A stretch of DNA of 64,000 nucleotides. Source: Paeniglutamicibacter cryotolerans (lineage in GTDB: Bacteria > Actinomycetota > Actinomycetes > Actinomycetales > Micrococcaceae). The notes under the pieces were generated by a model. That model did not search any database. It was not told where the DNA came from and saw only the letters and a list, made by a program, of their open reading frames with translations. Below, in pieces: positions 20,333-29,712 of the stretch. Within the stretch, counting starts at the first letter, position 1. Every line of letters starts with the position of its first letter. The stretch is taken from assembly GCF_014190875.1 (NCBI RefSeq), contig NZ_JACHVS010000001.1, forward strand, positions 868,001 through 932,000, in the 5' to 3' direction. A program made the position numbers and the translations under genes.

Positions 20333-21637
20333 ATGCCTGCTTCAGTGAACGTGCCGATCAATTCACGCGGCAAGCTCGCCTCGTCATTACCAGCTGAGCA
20401 GCTGGCGGAGATCGCCGAGCTTTTCGAATACCGACGCGAGGGCTTTTCACTCGATGCTCCCTTCTACACGGAGCCCGCAATCTTCAAAATAGATATGCAG
20501 GCGATATTCGGCCAGCACTGGCTCTTCGCGGCGAGCGTTGCGGAACTTCCCGAGCCGGGCGACTATGTAACCGTGGACTACGGTCCTTATTCCTTGATCA
20601 TCTTGCGCAATGACGATGGCGGCGTGAACGTCATGCACAACGTATGCCGCCACCGTGGCGCACGCGTCTTGACCCAGCCCGCCGGGAGCACCGGAAACAT
20701 GGTGTGCGGTTACCACGCTTGGACCTACTCGCCCAACGGTGATCTGATCCACGCCTCAGCTCCGGGGGAAACCAAGTTCGACAAGAGCTGTTTCGGCCTC
20801 AAGCGGGCCCACGGCCGCGAGTATGCCGGCCTCATCTTCGTCTGCATCGCCGACGAAGCACCAACGGACTTTGATGAAACGGCAAAGGTCTTCGAGCCCT
20901 ACCTCGTGCCACACGACCTGCCAAAGACGAAGGTGGCCTACCAGCAGAACATCATCGAAGAAGCCAACTGGAAGCTCGTCATGGAGAACAACCGTGAGTG
21001 CTACCACTGCGACGGCCATCCGGAGCTTGCCTGTTCGCTCTTCCCGACGTGGGGCCTCACCGAGGGGCTCATCCCACAGCATCTCGAAGCAGTTTGGGAT
21101 CGCAGCAAGGAAGCCCAAGCCGCCCTCGAAGAGCGTTGCCGGCGCTACGGCATCCCTTATGAAGTCTTCGAGGAACTCGATACCCGTGTGGCGGGAATCC
21201 GCATCTCCCGCGAATCCCTCGACGGCGACGGCGAATCGTTCTCAGCCGACGGGCACCGGCTCTCCAAGAAGCTGCTGGGAGACTTGCCTGATTTTCGACT
21301 CGGGCGATGCTCGATGCACCTTCAACCCAACAGCTGGTTCCATTTCCTCGGCGACCATGTCATCACGTTCGCCGTCTTCCCCATCAACGAGCATCAGACT
21401 CTGGTTCGTACTACGTGGCTTGTCGCAGATGACGCCGTCGAAGGCGACGACTACGACCTCGACAAACTCACTTACACCTGGAAGCAGACCAATCTGCAGG
21501 ACAAGGAATTCGTGGAGCTGTGTCAAAACGGCGCCAACAGCCCGGCCTATGAGCCCGGCCCCTACATGAAGAGCGAGTATCAGGTCGAGGCATTCATCAA
21601 CTGGTACGTGCAGCGAGTGCAGGAGCACTTAGCATGA
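20333..21637 (+). CDS. gbcA: Rieske oxygenase, glycine betaine demethylase alpha-like
   Basis: A 434-residue ring-hydroxylating-type oxygenase. The Rieske 2Fe-2S ligands are C105 and H107 (CRHRGA) and C125 and H128 (CGYHAW). The mononuclear iron site follows in NRECYHCDGHPEL. The sequence style matches GbcA/BmoA oxygenases, which demethylate glycine betaine to dimethylglycine and formaldehyde, rather than aromatic dioxygenases; relatives acting on stachydrine or carnitine are an alternative. The start has an excellent site (GGAGGAA five bases before the ATG). Its stop overlaps the reductase start as ATGA. The neighbours dmg, formaldehyde dehydrogenase and a BCCT carrier support the betaine assignment. 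Confidence 0.85.
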   Translation: MPASVNVPINSRGKLASSLPAEQLAEIAELFEYRREGFSLDAPFYTEPAIFKIDMQAIFGQHWLFAASVAELPEPGDYVTVDYGPYSLIILRNDDGGVNVMHNVCRHRGARVLTQPAGSTGNMVCGYHAWTYSPNGDLIHASAPGETKFDKSCFGLKRAHGREYAGLIFVCIADEAPTDFDETAKVFEPYLVPHDLPKTKVAYQQNIIEEANWKLVMENNRECYHCDGHPELACSLFPTWGLTEGLIPQHLEAVWDRSKEAQAALEERCRRYGIPYEVFEELDTRVAGIRISRESLDGDGESFSADGHRLSKKLLGDLPDFRLGRCSMHLQPNSWFHFLGDHVITFAVFPINEHQTLVRTTWLVADDAVEGDDYDLDKLTYTWKQTNLQDKEFVELCQNGANSPAYEPGPYMKSEYQVEAFINWYVQRVQEHLA

Positions 21638-23037
21638 TCGAGAGCATGACCGCCACCGCAATTCCTGAGCCGCAGCGCATCCGCGGCCTTGAAATGCCGT
21701 GGAACAGGGTACTGGGAAGCACCGATGGGCCCGCCGGCGCAGCCCGAGCACTCGGCCCGTGGCATCCACAGGAGTTCCTCGCCGAGTGCGTCGAGACAGT
21801 GCCCGAGGCCGGCGGCATGATGACTTTCATATTCCGACGCATCGACGGCGCCCCCCTGGCCTTCCGACCGGGCCAGTACCTGAATATCGCCTTTCCCGTG
21901 CACGGTGAGAATCAGGACCCGGTGGATCGTAGCTACTCGTTGTCCAGTTCGCCGACCGAACCCTGGACGTTCAATGTCACGGTCAAACGTGATCCCACGG
22001 GCCTGGTCTCGCCATGGGCACACGAGAACGTCCAACCCGGCACCATCCTCGAGATGCTCGGACCCGTTGGGGCCTTCCACCTGCCCGATGTCGACCGACG
22101 GGCGCGCTACCTCCTGCTGGCCGCGGGAGCCGGCATCACACCCATCATGTCCATGCTGCGGACCATCCATTCGCTCCCCGGGCAGGCGGATGTCGTGGTT
22201 CTCTACCATGGCTCCGAACCCGGAGGCTTCGCCTTCTGCAAGGAGCTGGCCTACATTGCCTCGGTGGATTCCCGCATCAAGGTCTTCTACTCCTTGGGTG
22301 ACCGCAATCAGCCCGCTGGATGGGCTGGCCTGAGCGGTCGCTTAACTGCCGCAATGATTGACCAAGTGGCTCCGGATGCCAACGGACGAAAAGTCTATGC
22401 CTGTGGCCCGGAAGGATACCTCAATAGTGTGTCCGAGCTGCTGGCCGCAGTTGGCGTCGACGATACGTCTATCCATATGGAGTTCTTCTCGGGAGACCGT
22501 CAGACCACGATGGAATACCGGGCAGAGGTCGCGCTTGCGGAGGAAATCGCCGAGGAAATCGCGGATTCCGCGGAGGTGTACTACGAAAACCAGCCCTCGA
22601 CCCTGGGAATGTACGAACCTGCCTACGATGCAGAGGGGGCCATAGAGGCCTCGGGTCTTCCGCTGGAAGCCGCCGATCCCGACTTCTCAGGATCCGAGGC
22701 CCTCGCTGATGGAGCGGAAGAGGCACTTGATTCCAGCCCGCCCGATATCTCAGCATTCGATACCGTTGGAACGGGAAGCCTCACCTTGTCCTTCATCCGC
22801 ACCCGCCTCAACGTCCGCATCAATCCCGAGGAGAAAATCCTTGGGGTTGCCCAACACGCCGGCGTGAGGATCGGAGCAAACTGTCAAGAAGGAATGTGTG
22901 GCTCGTGCAAGGTGGTCAAACTCTCCGGGGACGTTGAGATGAACCACCAGGGCGGCATCCGTGCCCGAGAAATCGCTGTCGGAAAGTTCCTGCCATGCTG
23001 TTCGACCGCACAGAACGACCTCGTCATCGATGCCTAA
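21634..23037 (+). CDS. gbcB: GbcB-like ferredoxin reductase with acidic linker
   Basis: A 467-residue electron-transfer partner for the Rieske oxygenase. Order of domains: FAD-binding barrel with RSYSLSSSP (near residue 98), NAD-binding domain with GAGITPIMSM (near 167) and YACGPEGY (near 255), then a C-terminal plant-type 2Fe-2S ferredoxin with CQEGMCGSC and a distal CC. Between the reductase and the ferredoxin is an unusual stretch of roughly 85 residues (about 290-375), rich in Glu, Asp and Ala, which makes the protein about 100 residues longer than the Pseudomonas-type GbcB I recall. An in-frame ATG at 21646 is an alternative start. Overlaps gbcA by ATGA. Confidence 0.85.
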   Translation: MIESMTATAIPEPQRIRGLEMPWNRVLGSTDGPAGAARALGPWHPQEFLAECVETVPEAGGMMTFIFRRIDGAPLAFRPGQYLNIAFPVHGENQDPVDRSYSLSSSPTEPWTFNVTVKRDPTGLVSPWAHENVQPGTILEMLGPVGAFHLPDVDRRARYLLLAAGAGITPIMSMLRTIHSLPGQADVVVLYHGSEPGGFAFCKELAYIASVDSRIKVFYSLGDRNQPAGWAGLSGRLTAAMIDQVAPDANGRKVYACGPEGYLNSVSELLAAVGVDDTSIHMEFFSGDRQTTMEYRAEVALAEEIAEEIADSAEVYYENQPSTLGMYEPAYDAEGAIEASGLPLEAADPDFSGSEALADGAEEALDSSPPDISAFDTVGTGSLTLSFIRTRLNVRINPEEKILGVAQHAGVRIGANCQEGMCGSCKVVKLSGDVEMNHQGGIRAREIAVGKFLPCCSTAQNDLVIDA

Positions 23038-23244
23038 CCGCTTCAAACTGATCACGACATTTAAGCTTCTGCTTCTGCCGCGGCCAGCTCCATAGCCCTC
23101 GCTTCGGTGTGGAGAGCAAGCATTGCGACGACTAGTCGTGCCAAGCCCCGCTTCACAGATACTGTCCACTACGGACCAGACATTCAGTCCACTACGACTG
23201 GTGTCACCACTCAGTTCTCATCGCCAACTCATAGGAGCCATTTA

Positions 23245-24465
23245 ATGTCAGGTAACAGGGCAGTCGCCTACCAGGGCCCGGGCATCGTCGAGGTCATCGA
23301 CACCCCCTTCCCCACCTTCGAACTCACCGACGGACCCGGAGTCAACCCCGCCAACGTGGGCCGCAAGGTCCCGCACGGGGTCATCCTGCGCACCGTGGCC
23401 ACCAACATCTGCGGCTCGGACCAACACATGGTCCGCGGACGCACCACCGCCCCCACCGGCCTGGTCCTGGGCCACGAAATCACCGGCGAAGTCATCGAGG
23501 TGGGCCGGGACGTCGAATTCATCAAGGTCGGAGACATCGTCTCGGTCCCCTTCAACATCTCCTGCGGCCGCTGCCGCAACTGCAAGGAACAAAAGACCGG
23601 GATCTGCCTGAACGTGAACCCCGACCGCCCCGGATCCGCCTACGGCTACGTCGACATGGGCGGCTGGGTCGGCGGCCAAGCCGAATACGTCCTGGTCCCC
23701 TACGCCGACTGGAACCTGCTCCGGTTCCCGGACCGCGACCAGGCCCTGGAAAAGATCATGGACCTGACCATGCTCTCGGACATCCTGCCCACCGGCTTCC
23801 ACGGCGCAGTCACCGCCGGGGTCACCGTCGGCTCCACCGTCTACGTCGCCGGCGCCGGACCGGTCGGCCTGGCCGCCGCAGCCTCCGCCCAGCTCCTCGG
23901 CGCCGCGGTGGTCATCGTCGGGGACCTGAACGAGGACCGCCTGGCCCAGGCCCGCTCCTTCGGCTGCGAAGGAATCAACGTCGCCCACGGGGACCCCGCG
24001 GACCAGATCGAACAGCTGCTCGGCGTGCGCGAGGTCGATGCGGGCATCGACGCCGTCGGCTTCGAAGCCCGCGGCCACGGCCACGGCGCCGGGGCCGCCG
24101 AGGCCCCGGCCACCGTGCTGAACTCGCTCATGGACCTCACCGCCGCCGGAGGATCCCTGGGCATCCCGGGCCTCTACGTCACCGGGGATCCCGGAGCAGC
24201 GGACGAAGCGGCCCAGAAGGGCTCCCTGTCCCTGTCCCTGGGCACCGGCTGGGCCAAATCCCTGTCCTTCACCACCGGACAATGCCCGGCCATGAAATAC
24301 AACCGGGCGTTGATGATGGCGATCCTGCACGAGCGGATCCACATCGCCAAGGCCGTCAACGCGCAGGCGATCCTGCTCGAGGACGCCCCGCGCGGCTACG
24401 CCGAATTCGATGCCGGTGCCGCGACGAAGTACGTGCTGAACCCCAACGGCTACCTCAACAACTAA
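23245..24465 (+). CDS. fdhA: Glutathione-independent formaldehyde dehydrogenase
   Basis: A 406-residue zinc alcohol dehydrogenase-family enzyme that oxidises formaldehyde to formate with NAD (EC 1.2.1.46). Catalytic zinc ligands C56 (NICGSDQH) and H77 (GHEITGE) and the four structural-zinc cysteines C107, C110, C113 and C121 are all present. A long insert, with the NAD Rossmann motif GAGPVGLAAA near residue 205, is typical of the Pseudomonas putida-type enzyme. AGGAG lies seven bases before the ATG at 23245. It follows gbcB by about 200 bases and removes formaldehyde released by betaine demethylation. Confidence 0.93.
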   Translation: MSGNRAVAYQGPGIVEVIDTPFPTFELTDGPGVNPANVGRKVPHGVILRTVATNICGSDQHMVRGRTTAPTGLVLGHEITGEVIEVGRDVEFIKVGDIVSVPFNISCGRCRNCKEQKTGICLNVNPDRPGSAYGYVDMGGWVGGQAEYVLVPYADWNLLRFPDRDQALEKIMDLTMLSDILPTGFHGAVTAGVTVGSTVYVAGAGPVGLAAAASAQLLGAAVVIVGDLNEDRLAQARSFGCEGINVAHGDPADQIEQLLGVREVDAGIDAVGFEARGHGHGAGAAEAPATVLNSLMDLTAAGGSLGIPGLYVTGDPGAADEAAQKGSLSLSLGTGWAKSLSFTTGQCPAMKYNRALMMAILHERIHIAKAVNAQAILLEDAPRGYAEFDAGAATKYVLNPNGYLNN

Positions 24466-24899
24466 CCTGAACCCTCGATGGGGGACCACAGCTGAGCTAG
24501 CTGACTGGCTCTCTGGGCGGCTGAACGAAAATGCGCAGTGGCCGGTTCAGGTGTACTAGGTGGCTGCTTTTCTCCGGTTACAGGAAGTAGCGATCCCAGG
24601 CGGGTTGACCAGGGATCGCTACTTCCATGGCCGCTAAGTAGGTGCCGCGCCTGGGTGCCTGGGTCTCTTCGCGCGATTCCTCGGCATGGCAGAACACGTT
24701 GAAAGGCACCTGCGAGTTCTGGGACCACTGGCTCCCTCGGCAAGGCGGAGTCGATGCTGCACTCATGAACCATTCATCGGCCTCGTTCATGAGACCGCCC
24801 GGGCCATTCTCACGCACTAGTGGTTGAACAAGGCTGGCCTGCAGCGTACCGAGCTGATGCCAACAGGACGTTGCCCGCTCCCGTGACGCTGCCTAAACA
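24466..24899. other. Gene-free stretch with a perfect inverted repeat
   Basis: About 430 bases between convergent fdhA and the IclR gene. It contains the 15-bp inverted repeat annotated at 24583-24626. A 79-codon minus-strand frame (24578-24817) reads through it but matches no family I know. No other feature seen. Confidence 0.4.
24583..24626. repeat. Perfect 15-bp inverted repeat
   Basis: GGAAGTAGCGATCCC at 24583-24597 and its exact reverse complement at 24612-24626, separated by 14 bases. It lies between convergent genes, so it could terminate transcription, but no T-run follows on either side. It might equally be an end-joined remnant of a mobile element. Confidence 0.75.
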
Positions 24900-25709
24900 T
24901 CACGTCCCGGAGTAGCCCATCGCGACGCTGATCTGCTTCCCCGCCCGTTTGAGTCCATCGAGCAGGCCAGGGATTTCCTGCGGATCAAATCGAAATGCCG
25001 GACCAGAAATAGTAATTGAGGCCACCACGTTGCCAAGATGGTTGCGCACCGGTGCGGCAACCGAGTTAATTCCCAATTCAAATTCCTCACGAGCCTGTGC
25101 GTAGCCATTCTTCACGGCACGCAGCAGGTCACGTTCCAGTGCTAAGCGGTTATCGATCGTGTTTGCCGTGCGTTTCGGAAGCCCGGTGGTCTTCAAAATC
25201 TTCTCCCGCTCGTCGGCACCGAGACCCGCTAGGAGAATCTTTCCACTGGAGGTGGCATGCAAGGGGGTCAGGCTACCCAGCCAATCGTAGGTCGCTAGCG
25301 TCGAGGGCCCCATGGCTTGGTCGACGTTGACCGCGTATTCCTCCCGGAGGACCGCCAAATTGACTGTCTCCTTGTATTCGAGGGCGAGCGCCTCGAGCAC
25401 CGGTCGGGCCTGCCCGACCAGTGAGAGGCGTCCGGGGATCGAGGCGGCCAGCTTCAAGATCCCGAACCCGAGCTCATACTTACCGCGATTGTTATTCTGC
25501 TGAACCATGCCTCGGGCCAACAGTGAGCCAAGGAGTCGCGATGCCGTGGATTTGTGGATCCCCATCTCGTCGGCGACCTCTCCAACTCCGGCGCTGCCCT
25601 CCCGGGCAAGGATTTCCAACATGGCCAGCGCCCGGTCAACCGATTGAACGCCACCCGGTACCGCTTCGTCATCGCCGCTCTCGTCGGCCTGCGGTTCTCC
25701 CAAAGTCAT
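24900..25709 (-). CDS. IclR-family transcriptional regulator
   Basis: A 269-residue regulator. An N-terminal winged HTH of IclR type (QSVDRALAMLEILAREG, then GIHKSTASRLLGSL, residues 20-65) precedes the IclR effector domain (ATSSGKILLAGLGADER near 160, ELGINSVAAPVRNHLG near 220). The start at 25709 is preferred; an upstream in-frame start at 25799 would add an unconserved leader. Its position at the end of the betaine-catabolic block suggests a role in sensing a one-carbon or amine metabolite. That is inference from neighbourhood only. Confidence 0.87.
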   Translation of the reverse strand: MTLGEPQADESGDDEAVPGGVQSVDRALAMLEILAREGSAGVGEVADEMGIHKSTASRLLGSLLARGMVQQNNNRGKYELGFGILKLAASIPGRLSLVGQARPVLEALALEYKETVNLAVLREEYAVNVDQAMGPSTLATYDWLGSLTPLHATSSGKILLAGLGADEREKILKTTGLPKRTANTIDNRLALERDLLRAVKNGYAQAREEFELGINSVAAPVRNHLGNVVASITISGPAFRFDPQEIPGLLDGLKRAGKQISVAMGYSGT

Positions 25710-25823
25710 GAAACCCAGCACTTCCCGTCTCAGTAGGGGTGATCCTCTCCCGGCTTCCCATACTATGCCGGAAGGCCAGGCGACCTTATGTCTGTCCAAA
25801 CCGTAACGCGACAGAGAATGGGC

Positions 25824-25840
25824 ATATTTTTATACAATAT
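25824..25840. promoter_or_regulatory. AT-rich palindrome upstream of the IclR gene
   Basis: ATATT-N7-AATAT in an AT-rich stretch about 115 bases upstream of the IclR start, in otherwise GC-rich DNA. IclR proteins often bind short AT-rich palindromes in their own promoters, so autoregulation is possible. Confidence 0.35.
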
Positions 25841-25986
25841 TAAGCATTGATCCACCGATGAACGTCCGTGAACGACCGGCGTTCTAACCACGAAATGCCC
25901 CAGTTCTCGGGGTAAATTGAACTTACCCTAGAGCAATTTTGCCAGAGCGAAAGGGCTCTTCGCAGAAGCAAGTTTCTCACAGCCCT

Positions 25987-26270
25987 TCCTCGATGCCAGC
26001 CTCCTTCGACGAGACAAACCTGGTCGCCTCCGCCGGACTGCTACCCATCATGCCCACCCCTGGCCCGGGATACAGGGCTGCAAGACCTCGTAGGCCAATG
26101 GGTGAAAAACCCCACCGAGAAGGGAGCAAACGCGGGCCTGAAACTCTCCTCTCTGGTCGCCGGAATGATTGCCGGCGCCGATTCCGTTGACGACATGGCC
26201 CTGCTGCGCCACGGAGCCATGAACAAGGTTTCCCAGTCCACCCAGTACTGCGGCATGCAAGGTTTGCTCC
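25987..26270 (+). pseudogene. IS1380-family transposase N-terminal remnant
   Basis: Two overlapping reading frames give pieces of the N-terminus of an IS1380-type transposase. ASFDETNLVASAGLLPIM occurs in one frame near 25999-26052, and then EKGANAGLKLSSLVAGMIAG followed by SVDDMALLRHGAMNKV in another frame near 26118-26240. A frameshift lies between them and the remaining C-terminal 350 or so residues are absent. No terminal repeats were found. It is a dead fragment within a cluster of transposase relics. Confidence 0.75.
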
Positions 26271-26380
26271 TGCCCGGTGACGGGTGGGGATGACCTGCCG
26301 TTGCGTGGACGCCGATGTGGTCGCACTCTGGAGATACGGGATTCCGTGTTGACCCAGGAGCGACTCCCCTGACACAGCGA

Positions 26381-27090
26381 GTGAAAGTACGGACACTCGA
26401 ACCGGAAGAAGAAGCCCAGTTGCTGCAGATCGTGCGGCGAAGTACGGGATCGGTGGTCACCTGGAGACGGGCGCACCTGGTCCTGCTCTCGACCCGGGAC
26501 CTGGACGTGGCGGTGATCGCGGAGGTCGCCTTCACCAGCGTGGACCCCGTCCACGACGTGCTGCATGACTTCACCGATGACGGCTTTGATTCCCGGCATC
26601 CGAAGTACGCCGGAGGCCGGCCACCGAAATTCAGCCCCGAACAGCGAGACCTGATCAAACAGGTCGCCCTGGGGCGTCCCGCCGATGACCACCTGCCGTT
26701 TCCCCCTGGAACCTGTCCACACTGGCCGGCTACCTCATCTCACAGGGGTGGTGGACGCGATTTCCCCTGAGGGCCTGCGGTTGGTGCTGCGCAAGGAAAA
26801 CGTTTCCTTTCCAGTGCAGCACCACCTGAAAGACCAGCAACGATCCCGACTATGAGGCGAAGCAGAACCGCGTCCTGGAACTCGACAAGAGTGCAGAGGG
26901 TACGCCGGAACCCGGTGCTGGGGACCCGGGCGTGGTTTTCTGCATGGATGACTTCGGGGCGTTGAATCTCCAGCCGCCTCCCGGGTACCCATGGACGCCG
27001 GCCACCACCGGGACCGGGGGCCAGCAGACCCCGCGCCGCAGGCGACGAAGATCACCACGCACAAGAGCATCAAGGAGGCCAAAATCTGTG
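26381..27090 (+). pseudogene. IS630-family transposase remnant, several frameshifts
   Basis: The first 100 or so codons from a GTG at 26381 read as an IS630-type N-terminal HTH domain (VKVRTLEPEEEAQLLQIVRR, then WRRAHLVLLSTRDLDV). After about 26690 the homologous sequence continues only by changing frame (STLAGYLISQG, then VDAISPEGLRLVLRKENVSF), and near 26930 the catalytic-core piece VFCMDDFGALNLQP appears in a third frame. The DDE domain is incomplete. At least three frameshifts make it inactive. Confidence 0.8.
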
Positions 27091-27844
27091 TACTTGACAC
27101 CGGCGCACCCGCCTACAGGGCTTACGGTGGAAATTGATTCCCCGGCTTTCGGCTTGGTTTCTCTCCAGCAAGGGTCGACGCGTTTGGTAAAGCGCCAGCA
27201 AGTTGGGCGGATCTGCCTGCGGCGAGACAATTACCGTGCTCAGGACTCCTGAGGTACCCAAGTTCCAGCTCAGAGAAACCGCGGAAACCCGTGGTTTCTC
27301 TGAGCCCGATATCTGTCAGGTCGGCCCGGATCCAACATAATTAATGCAAAGTCAGCTGCAGTGCTGATCATGCAACACTCCTGATATTCCGCGGTTTTGA
27401 TGGTCCAGAATAGGCAAAGTCCACTCCCGAACGTTGCATCAATTAAAGCGGTATGTCGAGAGTCCTGGTGCTCCCGTGGGCGGAGATCGCCACGAAGTAG
27501 GCCATGTCTGGGAAGGCCCATACCCGCAGCTACACGGTCATAACTGGCTACGGAACAGAATTCCTGAATGATCTCCACCCAGGTCCGGAAAGTCTCCGTG
27601 ATGTCCGGGCTCGACCCTGACGCCGGATACGACTGCGGCATTGGAGTCCGCAGCGGCAAGAACGCCGTGATGTCCAGTACAAAGTTGCCGTATTGGCGGC
27701 AACGTCAAGCTGGCAGACACATCGGCCAACCCGAAGCCCGCCAGTTCCATGCTCCAGCGCGGCCTCAAACCCGACAGCGCACAGCAGATTGCTCAGATCA
27801 GGTCGTTCATGTTCGGCACAAGTGCCATCAGCAAGCGCAGGAAT
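27091..27844. other. Degraded region after the transposase relics
   Basis: About 750 bases without a supportable gene. Short coding-like runs occur on the plus strand (KLADTSANPKPASSML near 27710, then QQIAQIRSFMFGTSAIS near 27790) and on the minus strand near 27480-27600, none matching a family I know. The region looks like further decayed mobile or accessory DNA. It ends at the opu-operon terminator. Confidence 0.4.
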
Positions 27845-27875
27845 ATGCCGCCGACCCTCGTTGGGTCGGCGGCAT
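27845..27875 (-). terminator. Terminator hairpin of the betaine ABC operon
   Basis: A perfect 13-bp stem (ATGCCGCCGACCC with its complement) and a TCGTT loop, starting four bases past the stop of the substrate-binding protein gene on the minus strand. No long U-tract, but the position and stability fit an intrinsic terminator. Confidence 0.75.
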
Positions 27876-27878
27876 GCT

Positions 27879-28916
27879 CTATGGCGCTGGGGTAATTAGC
27901 CCTTCTGAGACCATCCAGTTGAAGGCGACATCCGCCGGCTCCTCCCCCGCCACATCGACCTTATAGTTCAGCGCGCGCATCGACTCGTCGGTCAGCAGGG
28001 GCGAGATCTGGGCAAAGACATCCTGCAACTGCGGATATTTCTCCAGTGTCGCAGTGAGGAAAACCGGAGCCACGTTGTAGGCCGGGAAGAAGTGCCGGTC
28101 ATCTTCGAGCACCGTCAGGTCCAGTGCATCGATCCGTCCGTCGGTGGTGAACACCTCGCCGAAGTTGCACACACCCTGGTCGGTGGCCGAATAGACGGCA
28201 CCGGTGTCAAAGATGCCGATGTTTTCATCCGGTACACCGTCGGCGGCGCCCCGGGTCAAACCATAGGCCTTGAGCATCGGGTTGAAGCCGTCGGGCCGGG
28301 AATTGAATTCCGATTCCAAGCAGAACGTCCGCTCGGACACGGGCAGATCCGCGATCTGCGACATCTTGGAAATGTTCCCCAGTTGCTCCACCGCCTCGCT
28401 GCGCACCGCCAAGGCATAGGTGTTGTTCAACGGTGCCGGTTCACCCCAGGTGATCCCATTGCCCAGGTCCTCGTCGTGGACCGCCTGCCATTGCTTTTGC
28501 TTGTCGGGGATCCCCTCGGCGTGTCCCATGTATGAGATCCAGGCGCTGCCCAGATATTCCCACATCATGTCCGCCTGGCCCGTTGTCATCAGCTTGCGTG
28601 CGGGCTGGCTGCCCGGCACGTTACTCATGTCACTGACCTTGAATCCCGCGGCTTGGGCCGCGAGGACTGCGATCTTTCCCAGAATCAGTTGCTCGGTGAA
28701 GTTCTTGCTTGTTATGACCAGCGAGGCGTTTTGCGGTAGCCCCTCGATGGGTTTGATGCTTCCCTGTCCCGCCGGGGGCACATAGGAGGAGGCCGGCTCA
28801 AGTCCGCAGCCAGTGGCTGCCAAGCCCAGGCATCCCATGATGGCGAGCAGGCTTCCGACCCTCCGGATCCGGCCCCGCCGGCCAGCCTGTGCACGGAGGT
28901 GGTGTCGGTTCTTCAT
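27879..28916 (-). CDS. Glycine betaine/choline ABC substrate-binding lipoprotein
   Basis: A 345-residue OpuAC/ProX-type binding protein. A twin-arginine-rich N-terminus and a lipobox (LGLAATGCGL) put the modified cysteine near residue 36. The mature part begins with the OpuC-family hallmark VITSKNFTEQLILGKIAVLAAQA and contains MMWEYLGSAWISYMG, also typical. It captures glycine betaine, choline or a related quaternary amine outside the membrane. It is last in a four-gene operon, one base after the permease stop, and a strong hairpin follows. Confidence 0.9.
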   Translation of the reverse strand: MKNRHHLRAQAGRRGRIRRVGSLLAIMGCLGLAATGCGLEPASSYVPPAGQGSIKPIEGLPQNASLVITSKNFTEQLILGKIAVLAAQAAGFKVSDMSNVPGSQPARKLMTTGQADMMWEYLGSAWISYMGHAEGIPDKQKQWQAVHDEDLGNGITWGEPAPLNNTYALAVRSEAVEQLGNISKMSQIADLPVSERTFCLESEFNSRPDGFNPMLKAYGLTRGAADGVPDENIGIFDTGAVYSATDQGVCNFGEVFTTDGRIDALDLTVLEDDRHFFPAYNVAPVFLTATLEKYPQLQDVFAQISPLLTDESMRALNYKVDVAGEEPADVAFNWMVSEGLITPAP

Positions 28917-28917
28917 A

Positions 28918-29712
28918 TCAAATTCCCTTCGGGCGGGCCACGTGTTCAACGAGGCGTCCCACCCAGTCAACGACCAATGCCAGCAGTGCCACGAGGACAG
29001 ATCCGCAGACCAAAACCACGGTGAGGCCCAGGTTCACTCCGGTGATGATCAGGATTCCCAGGCCGCCTCCGTTGATGAAGGTGGCCAGGGTGGCCGTACC
29101 CACCAGCAGCACCAACGCGGTCCGGATTCCGGCCAGCATGATCGGCACTGCCAATGGCAGTTCTATCTTCCAGAGCACGGCAGAGGAGCTCATGCCCATC
29201 CCGCGGCCTGCCTCGACGAGCCGATCATCGACCTGGCGCAGGCCCACCATGGTGTTGCGAAGCACCGGGAGCACCGCATAGAGGACCAGTGCGATGATCG
29301 CGGCCCAAAAGCCGAATCCCACCCACATGGCCAGCAGCACGATCAGCCCGATGGCAGGCGCTGCTTGGCCGAAATTGGCTACGGCCATCACTGGCCCGCT
29401 GAATCTGCGCAGCGGGGCGCGGGTGAGCAGGACACCCAGCGGAATGGCGATCGCCAGCACGATGACAGCCGCGACGGCGGTCAGGGCCAGGTGTTCCACG
29501 GTGTATCCCCACAGCGCGGCGGGGGCCAGGGTAGTCCGTTCCGTGGCACTGAGATCTGCCGTGGCGAGAAAGAGGACCACGAGGGACAAGGCCACGGCAA
29601 TGCCGAAGAGTTGCCACCCGAGCGCCTTCCAGCTGCCCGCGTCCGATGACACCGGAGCATCGGGTCCGGTGGCGGTACCCAGGTTCGGATGGGCAGCCTG
29701 AACGGCGCTCAT
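28918..29712 (-). CDS. Betaine ABC transporter permease (OpuCB/D type)
   Basis: A 264-residue inner-membrane permease with about six predicted helices and the binding-protein-dependent EAA-like loop (VEAGRGMGMSSSAVLWKIELP, near residue 165 onward). Helices such as AVAAVIVLAIAIPLGVLL are clear. Compared with its partner at 31006-31647 it has a longer N-terminal segment of about 55 residues with an extra helix. Its ATG overlaps the ATPase stop (ATGA), and the binding-protein gene follows after one base. Confidence 0.88.
   Translation of the reverse strand: MSAVQAAHPNLGTATGPDAPVSSDAGSWKALGWQLFGIAVALSLVVLFLATADLSATERTTLAPAALWGYTVEHLALTAVAAVIVLAIAIPLGVLLTRAPLRRFSGPVMAVANFGQAAPAIGLIVLLAMWVGFGFWAAIIALVLYAVLPVLRNTMVGLRQVDDRLVEAGRGMGMSSSAVLWKIELPLAVPIMLAGIRTALVLLVGTATLATFINGGGLGILIITGVNLGLTVVLVCGSVLVALLALVVDWVGRLVEHVARPKGI

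Noticed and set aside
23248..24489. A 413-codon minus-strand frame opposite formaldehyde dehydrogenase
   Set aside because: Low-complexity Gly/Val/Asp-rich translation, no domain, exact antisense shadow of fdhA.
27091..27844. Small protein genes in the degraded region after the IS630 relic
   Set aside because: Frames change within short distances, starts lack ribosome-binding sites and no family was recognised.
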